A stretch of DNA of 12,546 nucleotides from JAIVJN01 sp036732565 (GTDB lineage: Bacteria > Acidobacteriota > Vicinamibacteria > Vicinamibacterales > UBA2999): assembly GCA_036732565.1 (NCBI GenBank), contig DAINCF010000188.1, forward strand, positions 1-12,546, written 5' to 3'. Position numbers and translations under genes: made by a program. Position 1 is the first letter of the stretch. The number at the start of each line of letters is the position of its first letter. Positions 1-6,682 of the stretch are shown here, one piece after another. The notes under the pieces are model-generated. The model ran no database searches. It was not told the origin of the DNA and saw only the letters and a list, made by a program, of their open reading frames with translations.

Positions 1-2
1 AG

Positions 3-701
3 CGCGTGCGCACGCTCGGCCAGCCGCATCGGCTGAAGATCGCGCTCGGGCACGCGGCCAGCCTCGGCAGCCACCTGCGCTTCGGCTTCGAGGCCACGTA
101 CGCGCGCGATACCGTCCGCATGCGTGCCGACAACATCGTCGACTACCCGTGGCTGTCGTTCTCGTTAGCGACGTTGATGGACGAGTACTCGCGCATGCGG
201 GAGGCTGGCGTTCGCGGGGACGATCGCGATCGTATTGTCGAGGCGCTGCTCAGTGGCCTCTCGCCGGACGCGAGGGCGTTCGTGGGCACCCAGCCACCTG
301 CGTCGCTGGCCGGTTGTGAGGCCGAGCGATCGGGGTTCCGCGAGCGCGTGTTGGACTACCGGCAGGATCTGCTCGAGGAGTTCGAACCGCATCAACCGAC
401 CGGCCAGTCGTACTCGCCCCTGGCATTGTTCTTCAACTTCTCGCACAACGTGCTCAAGGGCGCCGTCGTGGATGCGCTGCTCTGCGGCGATCCGTGGGCG
501 CTGACGCTGAACGATCTGTTCTCCGGTGTGCCGCGGGGCGGAGCGGAGGACGAGTCGAAGCGCGTCCTGGCCGCGACCGTGATGACCTACGCACGATCCA
601 GCCCGAATCGCATCCGCGGCAAGCTCATGCCCGTCATCGTCTACGACCCATGGTTGGCCCGACAGGCGTTCTCGGTCACGATGCGTAAGATCAGCGAGTG
701 A
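3..701 (+). CDS. Unrecognised conserved-looking protein, C-terminal part (5' end outside window)
   Basis: The reading frame is open from the window edge through a TGA at 699-701. The first possible start inside the window is a GTG at 6, but the frame continues upstream without a stop, so the gene is probably truncated and its true start is not visible. About 232 residues can be read. I do not recognise the family: there is no signal peptide, clear membrane segment or catalytic motif. The central part is acidic and helical in character. Toward the end there is an aromatic and hydrophobic stretch (YSPLALFFNFSHNVLKG, from about residue 137 counted from the GTG). The last four bases (GTGA, 698-701) overlap the start of the Nudix gene, which implies translational coupling and a shared transcript. 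Codon use matches the neighbours, so it is very likely a real gene of unknown function. Confidence 0.75.
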   Translation, partial: RVRTLGQPHRLKIALGHAASLGSHLRFGFEATYARDTVRMRADNIVDYPWLSFSLATLMDEYSRMREAGVRGDDRDRIVEALLSGLSPDARAFVGTQPPASLAGCEAERSGFRERVLDYRQDLLEEFEPHQPTGQSYSPLALFFNFSHNVLKGAVVDALLCGDPWALTLNDLFSGVPRGGAEDESKRVLAATVMTYARSSPNRIRGKLMPVIVYDPWLARQAFSVTMRKISE

Positions 702-1330
702 TCGACCGCCTCGAAGCGCAACTGCGTGCCGCGCTCGCGCGCACGCTGCCTGGTCTCGCCGCGCAAACGCAGATGGCGCCCACGCCGCGTGTCGGCTGGG
801 ATCCCGCGGTGGTTCCCGCCGGCCTTCGCGATGCCGCGGGGCTCATTCTGTTGTATCCGGTCGACAGCCAATGGCGGCTGCCGCTGACCGTGCGAGCGGC
901 GAGTCTGCGAAGTCATACCGGCCAGGTCTCGCTGCCAGGCGGCCGCGTCGATGATGGGGAATCGGTCGAGACCGCGGCGTTGCGTGAGGCCTGCGAGGAG
1001 ATCAGCGTCTCGCCGTCGTTGGTCCGCGTACTCGGCCGGTTGACGCCGCTGCACATTCCCGTCAGTCGCCACATGCTGTATCCCGTCGTCGGCGTCGCCG
1101 ATCGACGGCCGGACTTCCGGCCTGCGGAACAGGAGGTGGCACGCATTCTCGAAGTGCCGGTGTCGACGTTGATCGATCCGGCCGTCGTTGGGCGCGAGAC
1201 CTGGACGCGGACGGTCGAAGGCGCGTCCGTGGCCATCGAGGTGCCGTATTTCGCGATCGACGGCGAGCGCGTGTGGGGCGCAACGGGCATGGTCCTGGCT
1301 GAGTTTCGTGCGCTGATTCAATCGTTGTGA
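698..1330 (+). CDS. Nudix hydrolase, CoA pyrophosphatase-like (NudL/YeaB type)
   Basis: The 210-residue protein is predicted to hydrolyse a nucleoside diphosphate linked to another group. The closest fit is CoA pyrophosphatase, which splits CoA or oxidised CoA into 3',5'-ADP and phosphopantetheine in the cytoplasm. Residues 66-82 (R..SLRSHTGQVSLPGG) match the signature that precedes the Nudix box in this subfamily. The Nudix box follows: G82, E88, then REACEE at 96-101 with the metal-binding glutamates E97, E100 and E101. The usual glycine near the end of the box is Ser103. The length suits the family (about 190-220). The GTG start at 698 overlaps the upstream stop as GTGA, so translation is probably coupled. 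The Nudix fold is certain; the CoA substrate is inferred from the flanking signature. Confidence 0.9.
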   Translation: MIDRLEAQLRAALARTLPGLAAQTQMAPTPRVGWDPAVVPAGLRDAAGLILLYPVDSQWRLPLTVRAASLRSHTGQVSLPGGRVDDGESVETAALREACEEISVSPSLVRVLGRLTPLHIPVSRHMLYPVVGVADRRPDFRPAEQEVARILEVPVSTLIDPAVVGRETWTRTVEGASVAIEVPYFAIDGERVWGATGMVLAEFRALIQSL

Positions 1331-1430
1331 TGTCGCACTCGTCCGCGGAAGCGCAATGGCGCGAAGGTGGATCCCGCGTCACGGATTTCGTCCCTCTGGC
1401 GCCCACAAGGGTAGACTGGGCCGGATACCG

Positions 1431-1436
1431 AGGAGG
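1431..1436 (+). promoter_or_regulatory. Strong ribosome binding site fixing the amidohydrolase start
   Basis: A perfect AGGAGG lies six bases before the ATG at 1443. It selects this start over the longer in-frame option at 1356 and places a signal peptide at the N-terminus. A weak -10-like TAGACT sits at 1412-1417, but I see no convincing -35 partner. Confidence 0.8.
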
Positions 1437-1442
1437 CCGAAC

Positions 1443-2807
1443 ATGCGTCGATGGTCCACGTTCCTGCTGCTGGCGGCGCTTGCCGCGCCGGCGTCGTTGT
1501 CGAGTCAAACCGCCGAGACGGTGGTCGCCGTGACCAACGTCACCGTGATCCCGATGGATCGCGAGCGCACGCTGGCCGACCACACCGTGCTGATTCGGGG
1601 CGCGCGGATTGCGGAAGTCGGTCCGTCGGCGCGCGTGCAGGTGCCAGCCGGCGCGACGCGGGTCGACGGTCGCGGCAAGTTCCTGATGCCCGGCGTCGGT
1701 GAGATGCACGCGCACATTCCGGGCGGGACGGCGCCCGACGCGTACGTGGAGCAGGTGCTCAAGCTCTTCGTCGCCAACGGCGTGACCACGATCCGCGGCA
1801 TGCTGGGTGACCCGCGGCACCTGCCGCTGCGCGGGCGCGTGGCCAAGGGCGAAGTCATCGGTCCGACGATTTACACGTCAGGTCCCAGCTTCAACGGCAA
1901 CAGCGTCACCTCGGCCGAGGTCGGCGTGAAGATGGTCCAGGACCAGAAGGCGGCCGGATACGATCTGCTGAAGATCCATCCTGGCGTGCCACGCGCGGCG
2001 TTCGACGCGGTAGCGGCGGAAGCCAATCGCATCGGGATTCAGTTCGCCGGTCACGTGCCCGCCGACGTCGGGCTGGAGCGCGCGCTCACGGCGAAGTTCC
2101 GCTCGATCGATCACATCGACGGCTATTTCGAGTACGCCGTCAAACCCGACGCGCCGGTGGATCGCAAGAATCCGGGCTTCTTCGGCGTGAACTTCGCGGC
2201 CCATCTCGATCAGGCGCGCCTCAAGAAGGCGGTCGCGGATACGAAGGCGGCCGGCGTGTGGATCGTGCCGACGCAGGGCCTGCTCGACATTTTCATGAGC
2301 TCGGACACACCCGATCAGATGCGCAAGAAGCCAGGCGTGGACCTCATGCCGCCGCAAGTCGTGGACGGCTGGGTCAAGCAGCGCACGGGCTTTCTGGCGC
2401 AGCCGGACTTCTCGGCGGCGAACAACGAGCGATTCCTGCAAGAGCGGCGCAAGCTGTTGAAGGCGCTGCATGATGCCGGCGTCGACTTCGCGATGGGATC
2501 GGACGCCGTGCAGACGTTCTCGGTCCCGGGCTTCTCGATCCACAACGAGATGGTCGCGATGGCCCGTGCCGGATTGACGCCCTACCAGATCTACGTGACC
2601 GGCACGCGCAACGTCGCGCGTTTCTTCAATCGCGAGAAGGAGGTCGGGACGGTGGAGGCCGGCAAGATCGCGGACCTGGTGCTCATCGATGCCGATCCGC
2701 TGGCCGACGTCGCCAACTTCGCGCGACAGAGTGGCGTGATCGTGCGCGGCCGCTGGTTCACGCGCGAAGAGCTCCTGCGGCCGGTAAGGCCGACCGACCA
2801 ACGCTAG
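1443..2807 (+). CDS. Exported metal-dependent amidohydrolase (imidazolonepropionase/prolidase-like)
   Basis: The 454-residue protein belongs to the amidohydrolase superfamily, hydrolysing C-N bonds (cyclic amides or peptides) with bound divalent metal. An N-terminal signal peptide (arginines at 2-3, hydrophobic core about 7-16, cleavage near SLSSQ) suggests a periplasmic enzyme. After a small N-terminal beta domain, the TIM-barrel shows the expected metal ligands in order: HAH at 89-91, a probable carboxylated Lys177 (LLKIHPG), His204 (FAGH), His224 (SIDH) and Asp354 (MGSDA). The C-terminal VGTVEAGKIADLVLIDADPL at 401-420 is the family's hallmark return to the beta domain. The start at 1443 is set by AGGAGG at 1431-1436. 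It stands 112 bp after the Nudix gene and 266 bp before hemQ, so it may be transcribed alone. The substrate cannot be told from sequence; close relatives include dipeptidases and imidazolonepropionase-like enzymes. No active-site residue appears to be missing. Confidence 0.92.
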   Translation: MRRWSTFLLLAALAAPASLSSQTAETVVAVTNVTVIPMDRERTLADHTVLIRGARIAEVGPSARVQVPAGATRVDGRGKFLMPGVGEMHAHIPGGTAPDAYVEQVLKLFVANGVTTIRGMLGDPRHLPLRGRVAKGEVIGPTIYTSGPSFNGNSVTSAEVGVKMVQDQKAAGYDLLKIHPGVPRAAFDAVAAEANRIGIQFAGHVPADVGLERALTAKFRSIDHIDGYFEYAVKPDAPVDRKNPGFFGVNFAAHLDQARLKKAVADTKAAGVWIVPTQGLLDIFMSSDTPDQMRKKPGVDLMPPQVVDGWVKQRTGFLAQPDFSAANNERFLQERRKLLKALHDAGVDFAMGSDAVQTFSVPGFSIHNEMVAMARAGLTPYQIYVTGTRNVARFFNREKEVGTVEAGKIADLVLIDADPLADVANFARQSGVIVRGRWFTREELLRPVRPTDQR

Positions 2808-2879
2808 CCGAAGTCCAGGCCCTCAGGCCCCGATCGGCGGCTGTTGGCAAGTGGCACACGACGGACACGGACGACGCGT

Positions 2880-2972
2880 TTACACGTTCGTCACCCGGTT
2901 ACAAATCTCGCAGGTGTGTTCACCGCGCTCAGTCACTGCGTTCTCTCTGACACAGGGCCATCCGCATTTCAT
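2880..2972 (-). CDS. Possible cysteine-rich zinc-ribbon micropeptide (30 aa), or the first half of a broken 49-codon gene
   Basis: On the minus strand an ATG at 2972 opens a 30-codon frame ending in TAA at 2882-2880. It begins MKCGWPC, with a C-x3-C knuckle at residues 3-7, and carries a second knuckle CEIC at 21-24, a zinc-ribbon spacing. In the same frame, directly after the TAA, 18 more codons contain CPSCATC and end at a TGA (2825-2823). One substitution in the TAA would therefore give a 49-residue protein with seven cysteines. The frame is too short for ordinary ORF calling. A GAAGGG abuts the ATG with no spacer, so the translation signal is poor. Third-position GC looks lower than in neighbouring genes. 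It may be a real micropeptide, a nonsense-mutated gene or chance; the cysteine spacing is the only evidence. Confidence 0.35.
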   Translation of the reverse strand: MKCGWPCVRENAVTERGEHTCEICNRVTNV

Positions 2973-3021
2973 CCCTTCGCCGCGCAGGCGCGCTACAAAC
3001 CCGTGGCGTCGGAATTGCTCT

Positions 3022-3040
3022 GGCGAAGTCCGCCTGCGCC
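3022..3040. repeat. Imperfect hairpin, likely decayed intergenic palindromic element
   Basis: GGCGAAG at 3022-3028 faces CTGCGCC at 3034-3040 across a five-base loop, a seven-base stem with one mismatch. A smaller perfect stem, CGCGC-AG-GCGCG, lies at 2981-2992. Both sit in the gap before hemQ. They resemble the short GC-rich palindromes elsewhere in the window, but no perfect second copy is present here. Confidence 0.35.
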
Positions 3041-3073
3041 GGGGAGATCATCGTGCCGTAGTACGATTCGTTC

Positions 3074-3898
3074 GTGCACAACCCATTCGTTCCCGAAACA
3101 CTCGAGGGCTGGAGCGTTCTGCATCTGCTCTTCCGGCTCGATTGGGCTGGTCTGAAACAGCGGTCGTCAGATGAGCGACGGCAGCTTGCCAGCCAGGCCG
3201 TGGCCGCCCTCGCTATCACTGATCCCAAGGACGGCGCGACCGCGCTCGTGCAGGTGCTCGGCCACAAGGCCGACCTCATGGTGATCGCGTTTCGGCGCAC
3301 CTTCGACGACCTCGGTCGCGTCGAGCTCGCGCTGGCGCAGACCGAGCTGCACGCGTATCTCGAGCCGACGGCATCGTACGTGTCGATCGTCGAGCTCGGG
3401 ATGTACGAGATGACCGCGAAGATCCACCGGCAGGTCGCCGAGAAGGGTCTTCGTCAAGGGAGCGACGAGTACAACACCGTGTTCGACGCGCTGCTCGCCG
3501 AGCAGCGGCAGCGCGTGATTGGACGCTTGTTTCCCGAAGTGCCGAAGGCACGGCACGTGTGCTTCTACCCGATGGACAAGCGTCGGGGAGAGACGCTGAA
3601 TTGGTACTCCGAGCCCTTCGAGCGCCGCGCCGAGATGATGCTGGAGCACGGCAAGATCGGGCGGCACTACGCCGGCAAGGTCACGCAGATCATTTCTGGA
3701 TCGATCGGCTACGACGACTGGGAATGGGGCGTGGACCTCTTCGCCGAGAACGCGCTGACGTTCAAGAAGCTCATTTACGAGATGCGCTTCGACGAGGCCA
3801 GCGCGAAGTATGCGGAATTCGGCCCCTTCTATGTGGGCCTGCAGTTCGCGCCGTCGCAGTTGGCGGCGCTGCTCGAGGGCGATCTGCCGGCGTCGTAG
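3074..3898 (+). CDS. hemQ: Coproheme decarboxylase HemQ (chlorite dismutase-like family)
   Basis: The 274-residue cytoplasmic enzyme performs the last step of the coproporphyrin-dependent heme route: H2O2-driven oxidative decarboxylation of two propionates of coproheme III to vinyls, giving heme b. The sequence opens with the family's NPFVPETLEGW and carries FYPMDKRR (164-171), the EHGKIGRHYAG loop (191-201) and GSIGYDDWEWGVD (209-221). Counted against Staphylococcus/Geobacillus HemQ with a constant offset of 20, all key residues are present: Arg151, catalytic Tyr165, Lys169, proximal heme ligand His192, Gln205 and Arg238. Pathway logic therefore favours HemQ over a true chlorite dismutase. 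The GTG at 3074 is the only start between the in-frame stop at 3059 and the conserved N-terminus, and it has no good Shine-Dalgarno. A TACGAT at 3062-3067 could be a -10 box for a leaderless mRNA. No other heme gene is nearby; the next gene starts 39 bp downstream. Confidence 0.93.
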   Translation: MHNPFVPETLEGWSVLHLLFRLDWAGLKQRSSDERRQLASQAVAALAITDPKDGATALVQVLGHKADLMVIAFRRTFDDLGRVELALAQTELHAYLEPTASYVSIVELGMYEMTAKIHRQVAEKGLRQGSDEYNTVFDALLAEQRQRVIGRLFPEVPKARHVCFYPMDKRRGETLNWYSEPFERRAEMMLEHGKIGRHYAGKVTQIISGSIGYDDWEWGVDLFAENALTFKKLIYEMRFDEASAKYAEFGPFYVGLQFAPSQLAALLEGDLPAS

Positions 3899-3927
3899 CG
3901 CCTGTTCGACGGCACGCCGGCTCTCAT

Positions 3928-3932
3928 GGAGG
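3928..3932 (+). promoter_or_regulatory. Ribosome binding site choosing the start of paralog 1
   Basis: GGAGG lies five bases before the ATG at 3938. An in-frame ATG at 3926 overlaps this site and would put four charged or polar residues before the signal peptide, so 3938 is preferred. Confidence 0.75.
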
Positions 3933-3937
3933 TTGAG

Positions 3938-5308
3938 ATGCTGCGTGCAATTCCCCTGCTGGTTGTCGGTCTTCTGTTGGCGTCGGTGGATGGGCTGTTT
4001 GCGCAACAGCGTTTGTTCGCGGTGGCGGGATTTGAGGTCGTGGAGCTCGATCCACGGCCGTCGTCTCTAGGCGTCGTGATTCGACGGTTCCGGCTCGGGC
4101 CACCTTCTGATTCAGCGGCGGCGCGAGACGGACTCTCGATCGATCCCGACTTCTTCGTGCCCTTTGGTGGTGGGCAGTTCCTGGCATTCCTCAGCACCGC
4201 CGGCGTGTCCCTCCTCGATACCCGAACCGGCGCCATCCAGCCGTTCACGTTTCCGGATTTCTTTCCGAGCAGGATCCTCGGTAGCGACGGCAACGCCCGG
4301 CTGGTGGAGCTCGGGACGAATGGCTCGCAGCATGCCGTCGTCCTCGTTGCCAACGCTCGGTCGGGCGACGTGCACTATGTCGATCTCGGACCGCAGGCCA
4401 CCGTTGGAGCGGTGACCTACGCGGCAGGAAGTGACGTGCTGTTCGTCGCCAGGCCGCGAAGGCAGACGCCGTTTGGTCCGACCGATTTCTTCGATGTCGA
4501 TGTGATCAGTGCCCGCACGAGCGATGTGATCAAGACGATGGATATCGCCCCTGTGCATGCCCAACTCCTGGCAACGAATTGGGCTGGCACACAGCTGTTC
4601 ATCACCCAGCTTCAGAAGGGCACGGTTACCTTCGACGTCGCCTCCGGCGCCCAAACGGCGAGCAGTACCGAGCAAGGGCTGGCGTACGGGTTTCCAGGCG
4701 TTGACGAACGCCGCCAGCGCCTGTTGGTCACCACGGATGGCGTCGAAGCTTTCTCGATGGATTCGCTGCAGTCGCTGGGTAAGGTCAGCGTGCCAGAGCT
4801 GCCGTTGCCAACGCCCACAGGGCCGAATACCGCGACCCTGACACGAGAGCTCGACTTCAGCGGCCAAAGCGCCACGATGTTCATGCTGCTAGGTGTGCTC
4901 GTGGGCTACAACTACTATCCGCATACCTGTTACGACTCTCAGTTGGTCGCGCTCGATGCCGACACTGGTCAGGCTCGCGCTACGGTCAGCACCACTGCTG
5001 TCCTGGGCGGAGACGCATGCCAGGCCGACCTCGTGCGGATTACCGAGCCTGCGCAGCCGACTGGCTTCAGCGCAGAGGCATCTGGAGCACGCGTCGCACT
5101 GAGCTGGGAAGTGGCGAAAGACGCCACGGCGTATGAGATCGAAGCTGGAACGGCGCCTGGCGTGAAGAACCTCGTCACAATCCCCGTGGTTGACACGCGG
5201 TTGAGCGTCGGCAGCGTTCCACCTGGCGTGTACTACCTGCGCGTACGTGCGATCAACACGATCGGCACGAGCGCGCCGTCGCAAGAGATTCGTCTTGTCG
5301 TGCAGTGA
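3938..5308 (+). CDS. Secreted beta-propeller-like protein with C-terminal fibronectin III domain, paralog 1 of 3
   Basis: 456 residues of an unnamed family, first of three tandem copies. A signal peptide (hydrophobic about 5-18, cleavage near LFA-QQ at 20-24) precedes a block conserved in all copies (QQRLF, then EVVELDPR and SSLG at about 23-45). Residues about 45-370 contain repeated blade-like strands such as LLDTRTGAIQPFTFPDF, LALDVASG-type turns and VALDADTGQ, as in YncE/YVTN-type propellers. Residues 372-454 form a fibronectin III domain (VALSWEVAKDATAYEIEAG, YYLRVRAINTIG). The mature protein has only two cysteines, Cys331 and Cys361, and the same 30-residue spacing recurs in both paralogs, so an exported disulfide is likely. 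It starts 39 bp after hemQ and 31 bp before the next copy. The function is unknown; no catalytic motif is seen, and a binding or surface role is inference. Confidence 0.88.
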   Translation: MLRAIPLLVVGLLLASVDGLFAQQRLFAVAGFEVVELDPRPSSLGVVIRRFRLGPPSDSAAARDGLSIDPDFFVPFGGGQFLAFLSTAGVSLLDTRTGAIQPFTFPDFFPSRILGSDGNARLVELGTNGSQHAVVLVANARSGDVHYVDLGPQATVGAVTYAAGSDVLFVARPRRQTPFGPTDFFDVDVISARTSDVIKTMDIAPVHAQLLATNWAGTQLFITQLQKGTVTFDVASGAQTASSTEQGLAYGFPGVDERRQRLLVTTDGVEAFSMDSLQSLGKVSVPELPLPTPTGPNTATLTRELDFSGQSATMFMLLGVLVGYNYYPHTCYDSQLVALDADTGQARATVSTTAVLGGDACQADLVRITEPAQPTGFSAEASGARVALSWEVAKDATAYEIEAGTAPGVKNLVTIPVVDTRLSVGSVPPGVYYLRVRAINTIGTSAPSQEIRLVVQ

Positions 5309-5329
5309 ATTGCAGCACAACCCAAATCC

Positions 5330-5333
5330 GAGG
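5330..5333 (+). promoter_or_regulatory. Ribosome binding site choosing the GTG start of paralog 2
   Basis: GAGG lies six bases before GTG 5340. The frame is open further upstream to 5247, but that extension lies inside the conserved 3' end of paralog 1. The GTG start yields a signal peptide that matches paralog 3. Confidence 0.7.
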
Positions 5334-5339
5334 TGTATC

Positions 5340-6653
5340 GTGCGCCGTGTCATCCATTTCATCACTACGTGCCTGCTGACACTTCTCGCGGCTGAGCCGC
5401 TCTTCGCTCAGCAACGCCTGTTCGTTCGATTGCTCGACGAGGTCGTCGAGCTCGATCCACGTGTCTCGTCGTTGGGCACGGTCCTTCGGCGTTTTTCGGT
5501 GTCTGCGGAGGCGAACGTGTCCGTCCCTCTCGATACGGTCCCGTTCGGCGGCGGTGCGTTTCTCGCGTGGGTCTCCAACGGTCAGATCGCTCTCTTCGAT
5601 ACGGCGAGCGGCGCTGTCCAACGGTTCACACTCTCTGGCTTCCTTCCTGAACAGATTGTGGGTACCGACGGCGCGTACCGCCTGTTCGTGGAGGGCAAGT
5701 CCGGGCAGGATCACGTCATCCTGATAGCCGACGCGCGCTCGGGAAGCGTGCGTATGCTGAACTTTGGCTCGGCCGTGCTCCTCAGAACGGCGTACGCAGC
5801 CGAGAGCGACCTGCTCTTCGTCGCCAAGTCCACGGGGACGCCGTTCGTTACTGAGTTCAGCATTTCTGACGTCGACGTCGTGCACCTTGGCACGGGGGCC
5901 GTTCTCAAGACGATCGACCTTCGACCCGTATCGGTAAACAGTCTGTCGCTGAACGCTGCCGGCACCCGCCTCTTCGTGACGTCATCCGATCGCGGGCTGC
6001 TCGCACTCGATGTCGCGTCCGGAGGGATTGTCGCCAGCAACTCGAACGTAGTTGGCTTCTCAGTAGTCGACGAGCAACGGCATCGATTGCTGTCGTTGCA
6101 GTCCTTCTCGGACGATCTCGAAGCCTTCTCCATGGGCTCGCTCCAGTCCATCGGCAAAGTGGCCGTGCCGAAGGTGCCGCCGACCACCAGGGCGCGCAGC
6201 GGGAACCTTGATGTCAGCGCGCAGAGCGCGACGATGTTCCTGCTCCAGTCGGTGTCGCTGGGCTCCGGTACGTGCGGCGACATTCAGCTGCTCTCGCTCG
6301 ACGCGGATAGCGGGCAGGTCAGAAGCGTCGCGAACATGACAGCCGTCGTCGCCGATCCGCGGTGTCGGTTCGACCTGATCCGAATCACCGAGCCGGGGCC
6401 GCCGACGCGCCTCGCCGCAGAATCCGCAGGATCGTTGGTCCTGGTCCATTGGCAAACCACCAAGGATGCCACGAGCTATCAGATCGAGGCCGGATCAGCG
6501 CCGGGCCTTTCGAATCTCGTGACGGTCACCGTCACGGATCCCCAGCTAACCGTCGATGGCGTGCCGCCAGGCGCCTACTACCTGCGTGTTCGTGCGATCA
6601 ACACGATCGGCAGGAGCGCGCCATCGCAAGAAATTCGTCTCGTCGTGCAGTGA
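5340..6653 (+). CDS. Secreted beta-propeller-like protein with C-terminal fibronectin III domain, paralog 2 of 3
   Basis: 437 residues, the shortest of the three copies. The GTG start gives MRRVIHFITTCLL, a typical signal peptide ending AEPLFA before the shared QQRLF (24-28) and EVVELDPRVSSLG (34-46). Propeller-like strands follow, for example IALFDTASGAVQRFTL (83-98), VVHLGTGAVLKTIDL (180-194) and LSLDADSGQ (318-326). A fibronectin III domain occupies about 352-435. Cys312 and Cys342 are the only cysteines of the mature chain and are 30 residues apart, as in the other copies. It lacks several residues between propeller strands compared with paralogs 1 and 3 (before Cys312, where they carry a Tyr-rich segment). 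The gap to paralog 3 is 29 bp, so the copies are almost certainly co-transcribed. Function unknown; the intact frame and conserved cysteines argue against decay. Confidence 0.88.
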   Translation: MRRVIHFITTCLLTLLAAEPLFAQQRLFVRLLDEVVELDPRVSSLGTVLRRFSVSAEANVSVPLDTVPFGGGAFLAWVSNGQIALFDTASGAVQRFTLSGFLPEQIVGTDGAYRLFVEGKSGQDHVILIADARSGSVRMLNFGSAVLLRTAYAAESDLLFVAKSTGTPFVTEFSISDVDVVHLGTGAVLKTIDLRPVSVNSLSLNAAGTRLFVTSSDRGLLALDVASGGIVASNSNVVGFSVVDEQRHRLLSLQSFSDDLEAFSMGSLQSIGKVAVPKVPPTTRARSGNLDVSAQSATMFLLQSVSLGSGTCGDIQLLSLDADSGQVRSVANMTAVVADPRCRFDLIRITEPGPPTRLAAESAGSLVLVHWQTTKDATSYQIEAGSAPGLSNLVTVTVTDPQLTVDGVPPGAYYLRVRAINTIGRSAPSQEIRLVVQ

Positions 6654-6671
6654 ATCGCCCCAAGCCAACCT

Positions 6672-6676
6672 GGAGG
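6672..6676 (+). promoter_or_regulatory. Ribosome binding site choosing the GTG start of paralog 3
   Basis: GGAGG lies six bases before GTG 6683, the same arrangement as in front of paralog 2. The open frame reaches back to 6362, but that part overlaps coding sequence of paralog 2 and reads as arginine- and proline-rich shadow. Confidence 0.78.
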
Positions 6677-6682
6677 TGTGTC

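Noticed and set aside
1356..1442. N-terminal extension of the amidohydrolase
   Set aside because: The extension is Arg/Pro/Gly-rich and AGGAGG at 1431-1436 clearly serves ATG 1443, followed by a signal peptide.
1878..2801. 307-codon minus-strand open frame opposite the amidohydrolase
   Set aside because: No domain, shadow composition, and the plus strand carries the complete amidohydrolase metal site.
2844..3174. Two overlapping plus-strand frames of 103 and 107 codons in the gap before hemQ
   Set aside because: Low-complexity R/S/P-rich translations, no RBS, overlap with hemQ in other frames; the only structured signal there is the cysteine pattern on the minus strand.
3167..4006. 279-codon minus-strand open frame opposite hemQ
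   Set aside because: Composition is typical of an antisense shadow (many H, R, E, L) and hemQ on the plus strand has all family residues.
5247..5339. N-terminal extension of paralog 2 upstream of GTG 5340
   Set aside because: It lies in the conserved 3' end of paralog 1 in another frame, and RBS plus signal peptide place the start at 5340.
6362..6682. N-terminal extension of paralog 3 upstream of GTG 6683
   Set aside because: It overlaps paralog 2 coding sequence; the extension would bury a good signal peptide and ignores GGAGG at 6672-6676.
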